The translations under genes were made by a program, and so were the position numbers. Below are positions 56,929 to 64,000 of a stretch of DNA of 64,000 nucleotides, one piece after another (the stretch's first letter is position 1; each line of letters begins with the position of its first letter). The DNA is from Bacillus sp. RO3 (GTDB lineage Bacteria > Bacillota > Bacilli > Bacillales > Bacillaceae_B). The DNA lies in the NCBI RefSeq assembly GCF_012911895.1, contig NZ_JAAXCV010000024.1, positions 1 through 64,000 on the forward strand, written 5' to 3'. The notes beneath the pieces were generated by a model. The model was given only the letters and a program-made list of their open reading frames with translations. It was not told the DNA's origin and searched no databases.

Positions 56929-58017
56929 TTACAGAGCTTTTTCCAATTGCTTAGGCTTGGCGAAAATCATTCGGCCTGCAGATGTTTGGAGGACAGAAGT
57001 GACAAGTACATCGATGTACTTACCGATATAATTGCGCCCTTCTTCCACTACGATCATCGTGCCGTCGTCCAGGTAAGCGATCCCTTGATTATGCTCTTTC
57101 CCGTCCTTAATAACCTGAACCTTCAATTCTTCCCCAGGTAATACAACCGGCTTCACAGCATTGGCTAAGTCATTGATGTTCAATACTTGTACACCTTGAA
57201 GATCACATACTTTATTCAAGTTGAAATCATTCGTTACAACGATTCCATTCGTAAGTTTCGCTAATTTCACAAGCTTTGAATCCACTTCCTGAATCTCCTC
57301 GAAGTCACCTTCATATATCTGCACTTCGACAGGCAGCTCTTTCTGGATCCGATTCAGAATATCCAATCCGCGTCTTCCACGGTTCCGTTTCAGTACATCC
57401 GATGAGTCTGCGATATGCTGCAGTTCTTCAAGGACAAATTGAGGAATGACAACAATGCCTTCCAGAAATCCTGTTTGACAGATATCTGCAATACGACCAT
57501 CAATAATCACACTCGTATCCAGAATCTTCAGGGTTTTCACACTCTCCTCATCAGCATCTTCTTCCAGCCCTTTTTTCTTGCCCCGATTGGCACCAAAAAG
57601 GCTTAGCAGTTCATCCCTCTTTTTAAAGCCTACCTGGAATCCTAAATATCCAAGAAGCAGGGTTAATAGAATCGGGACCACTGTGTTGACAATCGGAATT
57701 TCCATCTGATTGAAAGGAATTCCAAACAAATAGGCAACAAAAAGACCGATGATAAGGCCTAAACTCCCAAATAACAAATCAGTTACAGGTGCTTTTACCA
57801 AGCTATCTTCAAACCACTTGACGAAATTCACAACATACTCGACTGCCCAGAACGTAAAAATATAAAAAATGATGGCACCCAATATAGCAGTCATGTAAGG
57901 GTTATTAATAATAGGAATGTCTGATAAATTTATGACGGTAAATAATTCGGGAAGTAGAAATATCCCCAGTGTTCCTCCGACGATCAGGAAGCACGCTTGA
58001 ACGATTCGTTTTAACAT
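56929..58017 (-). CDS. yacL: Membrane PIN-TRAM domain protein YacL
   Basis: 362 residues: four N-terminal membrane spans (to about 130), a PIN nuclease-like domain starting [14 protein letters not shown] with later [11 protein letters not shown] acids, and a C-terminal TRAM domain ([21 protein letters not shown]). Conserved next to disA; nuclease role predicted, not shown. Confidence 0.92.
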   Translation of the reverse strand: MLKRIVQACFLIVGGTLGIFLLPELFTVINLSDIPIINNPYMTAILGAIIFYIFTFWAVEYVVNFVKWFEDSLVKAPVTDLLFGSLGLIIGLFVAYLFGIPFNQMEIPIVNTVVPILLTLLLGYLGFQVGFKKRDELLSLFGANRGKKKGLEEDADEESVKTLKILDTSVIIDGRIADICQTGFLEGIVVIPQFVLEELQHIADSSDVLKRNRGRRGLDILNRIQKELPVEVQIYEGDFEEIQEVDSKLVKLAKLTNGIVVTNDFNLNKVCDLQGVQVLNINDLANAVKPVVLPGEELKVQVIKDGKEHNQGIAYLDDGTMIVVEEGRNYIGKYIDVLVTSVLQTSAGRMIFAKPKQLEKAL

Positions 58018-58231
58018 TCCCTCACCTCCTCCTATTCATTATAAACAATTTACTATTTTTGAAACGTCTTAGCCTTCAAAATTTAAAATTTAATCAAAAC
58101 GTCACTATTTTGATATACGTACGCCATCTTACCAGCGTCCTTACATGAAGGCTAACATGCCATCGTAGAGACTGTCAATTTTTTGAAAATGGATTGATCA
58201 CACCAAATTAGGAAGATATAGGTCAACGTAC

Positions 58232-59305
58232 CTATAATTGTCGATCGGCAAATGTTTGTTCCTTGATCAATTTCAGACCTTCTTTGATTTTCCGGGCCCT
58301 TACCTCTCCAATTCCCTCCACTTCATCCAAATCGTCGACTGATGCATTGACAATATGAGGAAGGTTTTCAAATCTTGTAATCAGATTCTCTATGATGACA
58401 ATCGGCAGGCGGGGAATTTTGTTCAACACGCGGTAACCCCTGGGGAAAATGGCATCATCATGATGTACATACCCATGGTAACCCAACAGCTTTAGTAAAA
58501 CGTTATCCTCTAATACTTCTGAATGCACGAGCTCCTGGAATTTATAAAGAAGTTCAAACGGTTTGATATTTCTCTCATGGGAGTAATCCCTGATGATCAA
58601 CATCGCTTCATCTTCAATATCTGCCAACAGCTCATTCATTTGCAGGCGGATCAATCGTCCTTCGATTCCGAGCTCGCTCAGATAGATCAATAATTCATTT
58701 TTAATCCGGAGAACCATCTCAAAGCGATGAAGGACCTTCAGTAAGTCGCTTTGTGTTACAAGCTCCTCAAACTCAAGCACCGACAGGTTTGAGATGCTCT
58801 GATCAAGCACCACCTTGTACTTCTCAAGTGTTTGGATTGCCTGATTTGCCTTCGTTAAGATGACAGAGATGTCCTTTAACGCATATCGAAAGCTGCCTTG
58901 GTACAATGTAATGACGTTCCTGCGTTGGGAGATGGCGATGACAAGGGCATTGGTTTGTCTCGCCACACGCTCAGCTGTACGGTGCCTCATTCCCGTTTCA
59001 GTAGAAGGAACATAAACATCCGGCGCCAACTGGGCGTTTGCCAAAATAATCTTTGTCCCTGCTTCATTCAGGATGATGGCACCATCCATTTTAGCCAGTT
59101 CATACAAATAGCTTGGCGAGAATGCACAGTTGATATGGAAGCCTCCATCCAATACGGATTTCACCTTATCATTGTACCCAACGACAATAAGTCCCCCTGT
59201 GTTAGCTCTCAGAACGTTATCAATACCATCCCTAATCGGAGCACCTGGAGCAACGAACTGCAATATATCCGACATGGACTTATCTCTTGCCTTCTTATCT
59301 TCCAT
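58232..59305 (-). CDS. disA: DNA integrity scanning diadenylate cyclase DisA
   Basis: 357 residues: DAC domain with [12 protein letters not shown] and [14 protein letters not shown], a helical linker, and a C-terminal helix-hairpin-helix ([20 protein letters not shown]) that recognises branched DNA. Makes c-di-AMP and slows on DNA damage. Three bp after radA; 214 bp to yacL. Confidence 0.97.
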   Translation of the reverse strand: MEDKKARDKSMSDILQFVAPGAPIRDGIDNVLRANTGGLIVVGYNDKVKSVLDGGFHINCAFSPSYLYELAKMDGAIILNEAGTKIILANAQLAPDVYVPSTETGMRHRTAERVARQTNALVIAISQRRNVITLYQGSFRYALKDISVILTKANQAIQTLEKYKVVLDQSISNLSVLEFEELVTQSDLLKVLHRFEMVLRIKNELLIYLSELGIEGRLIRLQMNELLADIEDEAMLIIRDYSHERNIKPFELLYKFQELVHSEVLEDNVLLKLLGYHGYVHHDDAIFPRGYRVLNKIPRLPIVIIENLITRFENLPHIVNASVDDLDEVEGIGEVRARKIKEGLKLIKEQTFADRQL

Positions 59306-59308
59306 TTC

Positions 59309-60685
59309 TTATCCTCCTAAAATAATCGCAAGCGCTTCGTTTATATTTGATACTCCTGTGACTTCGATATCAGAAGGCGGCTGCCACCCACTTAAGTTAT
59401 TTTGGGGAATAATCACACGCCTAAATCCCAGTTTAGCCGCTTCTTGAACACGTTGCTCAATTCTGGATACCCTTCGTATTTCACCCGTTAATCCAACTTC
59501 CCCGATAATACAATCGTGGGCGCTGGACGCTTTATCCCGGAAACTAGAGGCAATGCTCGCAGCCACAGCCAAGTCAATCGCAGGTTCATCCAATTTGACT
59601 CCGCCTGCCACTTTTAGATAGGCATCCTGCTGCTGCAATAGCATTCCCGCCCTTTTCTCCAGCACGGCCATAATGAGTGAAACACGGCTGTGGTCAATCC
59701 CTGTCGCCATTCTTCTGGGGTTATTGAAGCTTGTCGGGGTGACAAGGGCTTGTATCTCTACAAGGACAGGTCTTGTACCCTCCATGGAAGCAACCACCGT
59801 TGAGCCAGCCGCCCCTTGTGAGCGCTCCTCAAGAAATATCTCAGAAGGATTGGCAACTTCCTCCAGGCCAAACTCCTTCATTTCAAAAATCCCCATTTCA
59901 TTCGTCGAACCAAAGCGATTCTTCACAGCTCTTAAAATACGATAGGAATGATGACGTTCTCCTTCAAAATAAAGGACGGTATCCACCATATGCTCCAGCA
60001 AACGCGGTCCTGCAATGGACCCTTCCTTTGTAACATGCCCTACAATAAAGATGGCAATGCCTTTTGTCTTTCCTATTCTCATCAGTTCAGCTGTACATTC
60101 CCTCACTTGGGAAACACTGCCGGGGGCAGACGTCACTTCAGGATGAAAGATTGTTTGAATCGAGTCGATGATCACAAAATCAGGTGAAATTTGTTCGATC
60201 GTCTGGTGAATCAATTCAAGATTGGTTTCAGCAAATATATATAAATCATCAGACTTCACATGCAGCCGGTCCGCACGAAGCTTTGTTTGCTTGATTGATT
60301 CTTCCCCTGATATATATAGTACTTTCTGCTTTTGATCCGCAAGCTGAGCTGAAACTTGAAGCAGTAAGGTAGATTTCCCAATCCCAGGATCTCCACCAAT
60401 CAACACAAGGGAACCTGGAACAACGCCTCCGCCCAACACCCGGTTCAACTCTTTCGACTCGGTCAACACCCGGGGCTCTTGCTTCGTTTCGATGGATATG
60501 AGCTTCTCTGCTTTAGTAGGTCCGCTATTCTCAGAATGCATGAACGATCCACGAGGCTTCTTCCCTGTCATCTCAACTTCTTCCACCATCGTGTTCCACT
60601 CGTTACACCCTGGACATTTCCCCATCCATTTAGGAGACTCATATCCACATGATGAACACACAAACTTTGTCTTTTTCTTTGCCAA
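59309..60685 (-). CDS. radA: DNA repair protein RadA
   Basis: 458 residues: zinc finger [18 protein letters not shown], RecA-like core with [12 protein letters not shown], the KNRFG signature and a Lon-like C-terminal domain. Recombination-associated helicase. TTG 60685 with AGGGGAAG. Here it has its own promoter, unlike the B. subtilis clpC operon. Confidence 0.97.
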   Translation of the reverse strand: MAKKKTKFVCSSCGYESPKWMGKCPGCNEWNTMVEEVEMTGKKPRGSFMHSENSGPTKAEKLISIETKQEPRVLTESKELNRVLGGGVVPGSLVLIGGDPGIGKSTLLLQVSAQLADQKQKVLYISGEESIKQTKLRADRLHVKSDDLYIFAETNLELIHQTIEQISPDFVIIDSIQTIFHPEVTSAPGSVSQVRECTAELMRIGKTKGIAIFIVGHVTKEGSIAGPRLLEHMVDTVLYFEGERHHSYRILRAVKNRFGSTNEMGIFEMKEFGLEEVANPSEIFLEERSQGAAGSTVVASMEGTRPVLVEIQALVTPTSFNNPRRMATGIDHSRVSLIMAVLEKRAGMLLQQQDAYLKVAGGVKLDEPAIDLAVAASIASSFRDKASSAHDCIIGEVGLTGEIRRVSRIEQRVQEAAKLGFRRVIIPQNNLSGWQPPSDIEVTGVSNINEALAIILGG

Positions 60686-60751
60686 TCTATTCTTCCCCTC
60701 TTTTACTCTATTTGTACTCTTAACATTGCATGATAATACCCGTTTGGTATG

Positions 60752-60780
60752 ATTGTATCGGTTTTATATAGTGGTTACAA
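60752..60780 (-). promoter_or_regulatory. radA-disA promoter
   Basis: TTGTAA (60775-60780), 17 bp, TACAAT (60752-60757) on the minus strand; the -35 abuts the family A repeat starting at 60780-60781. Confidence 0.6.
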
Positions 60781-60902
60781 GAAAAGCGCAGGCGGATTGG
60801 GAGGCCCGACTAGCATAAGGCAAGCTTGCCGGAAAGGCGCTCTTTGCCTTTTTGGCGAGCTTGACTTATGACTCGAGGGACTAGCCGCCGGAGCTGGACA
60901 AT
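60780..60902. repeat. Family A dispersed repeat between clpC and radA, full copy
   Basis: GAAAAGCGCAGGCGG ... GGACTAGCCGCCGGAGCTGG, ~123 bp, same family as 53602-53725. Confidence 0.7.
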
Positions 60903-60939
60903 AGAAAAGCGCAGGCGGATTGGGAGGCCCGACTAGCAG
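60903..60939. repeat. Family A dispersed repeat, 5' fragment
   Basis: The first ~37 bp of the neighbouring copy repeated exactly (AGAAAAGCGCAGGCGGATTG, then GGAGGCCCGACTAGC), then it ends. Confidence 0.65.
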
Positions 60940-60959
60940 ATTAAAACCGTCATTATGAC

Positions 60960-60999
60960 AAAAGAGGTACACGAAAAACATATACGTGTACCTCTTTTT
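60960..60999. terminator. Terminator downstream of clpC
   Basis: Perfect 13-bp stem AAAGAGGTACACG / CGTGTACCTCTTT with T-runs on both sides (longer on the plus strand), 12 bp after the clpC stop. Confidence 0.85.
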
Positions 61000-61010
61000 T
61001 CTATCTATGA

Positions 61011-63461
61011 TTAAGAAGGGGTATTGGTTGCTGCTTCCTGCTCTTTTACTTTTACAACAAACTCGCTATCCTCTACATCAATGACAATGTTCTGACCTGT
61101 GAGCACTTTACCTCTTAACAGCTCTTCCGACAGTTTATCTTCGACATATTTCTGGATAGCTCGACGAAGTGGGCGGGCACCATATTCAGGATCGAATCCT
61201 TCATCTGCTATTTTTTCTTTAGCAGCCGCGGATAGCTCTAAATGAATATCCTGTTCTTTCAATCGACTTGTCAATTGGTTGGACATTAATGTCACAATCT
61301 CTTTCAAGTGATCTTTTTCAAGTGAGTGGAAGACAATGATTTCATCGATACGGTTAAGGAACTCTGGACGGAACGCTCGTTTCAGCTCTTCCATTACTTT
61401 GCCTTTCATATCTTTATAATCCTGTTTCCCATCTTGAATATTGAATCCGACATATTTGTTACTCTTAAGGGACTGGGCCCCGACGTTTGATGTCATGATT
61501 AACACGGTGTTTCGAAAGTCTACCGTTCTTCCTTTAGAATCTGTCAAACGTCCGTCTTCCAATACTTGAAGAAGGATGTTGAATACATCCGGATGTGCTT
61601 TTTCAATTTCATCCAGAAGCACGACGGAATATGGTTTACGACGGACTTTTTCAGTTAACTGGCCGCCTTCCTCGTACCCTACATATCCTGGAGGTGAACC
61701 TACCAGACGGGAAGTCGAGTGCTTCTCCATGTACTCGGACATATCGATACGAATCATGGCATCTTCATCACCGAACATAGATTCTGCTAATGCGCGGGCA
61801 AGTTCCGTTTTCCCGACTCCTGTTGGTCCTAAGAAGATAAAGGAGCCAATTGGACGTTTCGGATCTTTCAACCCTGCTCTGGCACGGCGAACAGCTTTTG
61901 ATACCGCTACGACTGCTTCGGATTGACCGATGACTCTGGAATGAAGGATCTCTTCTAGCTTAAGAAGTCGATCCGTCTCGGTTTGGGCAAGTTTCGATAC
62001 CGGTACTCCAGTCCAGTTGGATACAACCTTGGCAATATCTTCAACAGTCACTTCTGTATTTTCCTGACCCTGCTTTTCTTTCCAAGTGTTCTTCGTTTCT
62101 TCGAGCTCTTCGCGAAGCTTTTGTTCTGAATCCCTCAAAGATGCCGCTTTTTCAAACTCCTGGCTTTGAACAGCTGCATCTTTTTCTTTGCGGATTTCTT
62201 CGAGCTTCGCCTCCAGCTCCTTCAAATTCGGAGGTGTGGTATATGAACGCAAGCGGACCTTGGAGCCTGCTTCATCGATCAAATCAATCGCTTTATCCGG
62301 TAAGAACCGGTCTGAGATGTAGCGGTCAGACAGTTTCACTGCAGCATCGATTGCTTCATCTGTGATAGATACACGGTGATGGGCTTCATAGCGGTCCCGT
62401 AATCCTTTAAGGATCTGGATGGACTCTTCTGCCGTCGGCTCGTTCACTTGAATCGGTTGGAAGCGACGCTCAAGTGCAGCATCCTTTTCGATATACTTTC
62501 GGTACTCATCCAATGTTGTGGCACCGATACATTGTAATTCCCCACGGGCAAGAGATGGCTTTAAAATATTGGAGGCATCGATAGCGCCTTCCGCTCCACC
62601 TGCACCGATTAATGTATGAAGCTCATCGATAAACAGAATGATGTTTCCGGCCTGACGAATTTCGTCCATCACTTTCTTTAAACGATCCTCGAATTCACCC
62701 CTGTATTTCGTTCCTGCGACTACTGTTCCCATATCCAGTGTCATGACGCGTTTGTCCCGAAGGATTTCAGGAACCTCATTGGCGATGATCTGCTGTGCAA
62801 GTCCTTCCGCAATCGCTGTCTTACCTACTCCGGGCTCACCGATCAATACAGGGTTATTCTTCGTCCGTCGACTAAGCACCTCGATCACGCGTTGGATTTC
62901 CTTGCTTCGTCCGATGACGGGATCCAAACTGCCTTCACGGGCAATCGCCGTCAGGTCACGGGCCAAACTGTCCAGGGTAGGTGTATTGGCGTTGGCATTC
63001 CCACCACCCTGATGGTTACTCGAATCATTGCTGCCAAGTAACTGCAGGACTTGCTGTCTTGCTTTATTTAAACTCACCCCAAGATTACCAAGCACTCGTG
63101 CGGCTACTCCTTCGCCTTCACGAATTAATCCTAATAAAATATGTTCAGTCCCTACATATGAATGACCCAGTTTACGAGCTTCATCCATTGAAAGTTCAAT
63201 GACTTTCTTCGCTCGTGGTGTATAATGGATCGTTTGAGATTTCTCGGTTCCTTTCCCGATCAATCCTTCGACTTCTTTCTGAATCTTTTCAGGGCTCAAT
63301 CCCAATGCCGTTAGGGCTTTGGCTGCAATCCCTTCACCTTCCCGGACAAGTCCTAATAAGATATGTTCAGTTCCAATGTTACTGTGCGATAAACGAATCG
63401 CTTCTTCTTGAGCTAATGCCAATACTTTTTGTGCTCTTTCTGTAAATCGACCAAACATCAT
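61011..63461 (-). CDS. clpC: ATP-dependent Clp protease ATPase ClpC
   Basis: 816 residues from ATG 63461 ([20 protein letters not shown]). Clp N-domain repeats, AAA1 with [12 protein letters not shown]-containing middle region ([19 protein letters not shown]), AAA2 with GPTGVGKTE. Unfolds substrates for ClpP with MecA or McsB as adaptors. The SD GAGGAGG lies in the end of mcsB. Confidence 0.98.
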   Translation of the reverse strand: MMFGRFTERAQKVLALAQEEAIRLSHSNIGTEHILLGLVREGEGIAAKALTALGLSPEKIQKEVEGLIGKGTEKSQTIHYTPRAKKVIELSMDEARKLGHSYVGTEHILLGLIREGEGVAARVLGNLGVSLNKARQQVLQLLGSNDSSNHQGGGNANANTPTLDSLARDLTAIAREGSLDPVIGRSKEIQRVIEVLSRRTKNNPVLIGEPGVGKTAIAEGLAQQIIANEVPEILRDKRVMTLDMGTVVAGTKYRGEFEDRLKKVMDEIRQAGNIILFIDELHTLIGAGGAEGAIDASNILKPSLARGELQCIGATTLDEYRKYIEKDAALERRFQPIQVNEPTAEESIQILKGLRDRYEAHHRVSITDEAIDAAVKLSDRYISDRFLPDKAIDLIDEAGSKVRLRSYTTPPNLKELEAKLEEIRKEKDAAVQSQEFEKAASLRDSEQKLREELEETKNTWKEKQGQENTEVTVEDIAKVVSNWTGVPVSKLAQTETDRLLKLEEILHSRVIGQSEAVVAVSKAVRRARAGLKDPKRPIGSFIFLGPTGVGKTELARALAESMFGDEDAMIRIDMSEYMEKHSTSRLVGSPPGYVGYEEGGQLTEKVRRKPYSVVLLDEIEKAHPDVFNILLQVLEDGRLTDSKGRTVDFRNTVLIMTSNVGAQSLKSNKYVGFNIQDGKQDYKDMKGKVMEELKRAFRPEFLNRIDEIIVFHSLEKDHLKEIVTLMSNQLTSRLKEQDIHLELSAAAKEKIADEGFDPEYGARPLRRAIQKYVEDKLSEELLRGKVLTGQNIVIDVEDSEFVVKVKEQEAATNTPS

Positions 63462-63462
63462 A

Positions 63463-64000
63463 TTATTTTTCCTCCTCACATGTATCCTTATCTAACTTAA
63501 TTCGCTCTCGAATCAAAGAAGACCTTCTTATATCTCTTTCATTTGGTCTCAATGGACCTCCAGAATATTGTTGTAAGAACCCAGGTTGGGTTAAAATCAT
63601 CAATTCATTCAATATATTCTTAGATATGACTTTGATGTATCCTAAATCAATGCCGAGCCTGACATCCGATAAACATTTCGCTGCTTCCTTGGACTCGATG
63701 ATCCGGCTGTGCTCCAACACGCCCAGGGAACGAAAAATCCTATCTTCTAATTGTATGTTAGACGTTTTAACTAGTGCGTCCCTTGCCGATTGTTCTTTAT
63801 CGATGATCTGCTTCACGACACTTAACAAATCTTCCACAATATCTTCTTCTGATTTGCCTAGTGTCGTCTGATTGGAAATCTGAAATATGTTCCCTAAAGC
63901 TTCACTGCCTTCCCCATAGATCCCTCTTACTACTAGACCTAATTGGTTAATGGCAGGGATGATCCGGTTTAGCTGCTGTGTTAGAACAAGACCCGGCAGA
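63463..64000 (-). CDS. mcsB: Protein arginine kinase McsB, C-terminal part (cut by window edge)
   Basis: The open frame runs to base 64000 without a start; about 178 C-terminal residues are present, including [33 protein letters not shown] and the end [10 protein letters not shown]. Phospho-Arg kinase that tags proteins for ClpCP; CtsR regulon. Stops one base before the clpC ATG. Confidence 0.96.
   Translation of the reverse strand, partial: LPGLVLTQQLNRIIPAINQLGLVVRGIYGEGSEALGNIFQISNQTTLGKSEEDIVEDLLSVVKQIIDKEQSARDALVKTSNIQLEDRIFRSLGVLEHSRIIESKEAAKCLSDVRLGIDLGYIKVISKNILNELMILTQPGFLQQYSGGPLRPNERDIRRSSLIRERIKLDKDTCEEEK

Noticed and set aside
60775..60981. A 68-codon minus-strand ORF
   Set aside because: It crosses family A repeats and the clpC terminator; the peptide repeats itself because the DNA does.

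Overview
The window is a piece of a low-GC Gram-positive, spore-forming bacterium of the family Bacillaceae. The evidence is the Bacillus subtilis-type order of the main ribosomal protein/RNA polymerase region, the sporulation and germination genes pdaB, kbaA, gerD and cwlD, strong AGGAGG ribosome-binding sites with frequent TTG and GTG starts, and near-identity of many ribosomal proteins to Bacillus. Genus cannot be fixed from the sequence alone; the dispersed GC-rich intergenic repeats fit a non-subtilis Bacillus relative.

Layout: almost everything is on the minus strand, so the natural reading order runs from 64000 down to 1. It begins with the 3' part of mcsB, then clpC, radA, disA, yacL (stress and DNA integrity), ispD-ispF (isoprenoids), gltX, a tRNA-Cys T-box with cysE-cysS, mrnC-rlmB-rae1 (RNA processing), sigH, rpmG, secE-nusG, rplK-rplA, an L10 leader with rplJ-rplL, a methyltransferase, rpoB-rpoC, rplGB-rpsL-rpsG-fusA-tuf, and the S10/spc/alpha superoperon (rpsJ to rplQ, with secY, adk, map, infA and rpoA inside). 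After it come ecfA1-ecfA2-ecfT-truA, the L13 leader with rplM-rpsI, ybaK, cwlD, salA, kbaA and the 5' end of a 16S rRNA gene. pdaB and gerD are on the plus strand. Together these genes make ribosomes, RNA polymerase, the Sec translocon and the EcfAT vitamin transporter core, with a few sporulation genes at the edge.

The accessory part is a ~5.3 kb island between rpsI and ybaK (about 5977-11253). It is bounded by a duplicated copy of the last ~65 bp of rpsI, with 37 bp identical. A decayed tyrosine recombinase lies next to the intact rpsI end, so the island looks like an integrative element that used the rpsI 3' end as attachment site and is now stranded. Its AT-rich left half carries a compact operon: a secreted protein with a polymorphic-toxin-like C-terminus, a DUF3885-like putative immunity protein, and a subtilisin-like protease with a complete triad. 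It also carries a truncated CHAT-protease fragment, a solo IS6-type terminal repeat, and a frameshifted small secreted protein. The right half carries a zinc-ribbon protein, a 50-residue ORF and the integrase remnant.

Other unusual points: an 83-nt multibranched RNA fold (three perfect hairpins closed by an 8-bp stem and followed by eight U) upstream of ecfA1, which I cannot assign to a known family; two families of GC-rich dispersed repeats, one copy nested in another and one pair inside the transcribed cysE leader; and a cluster of leader hairpins in ribosomal operons.
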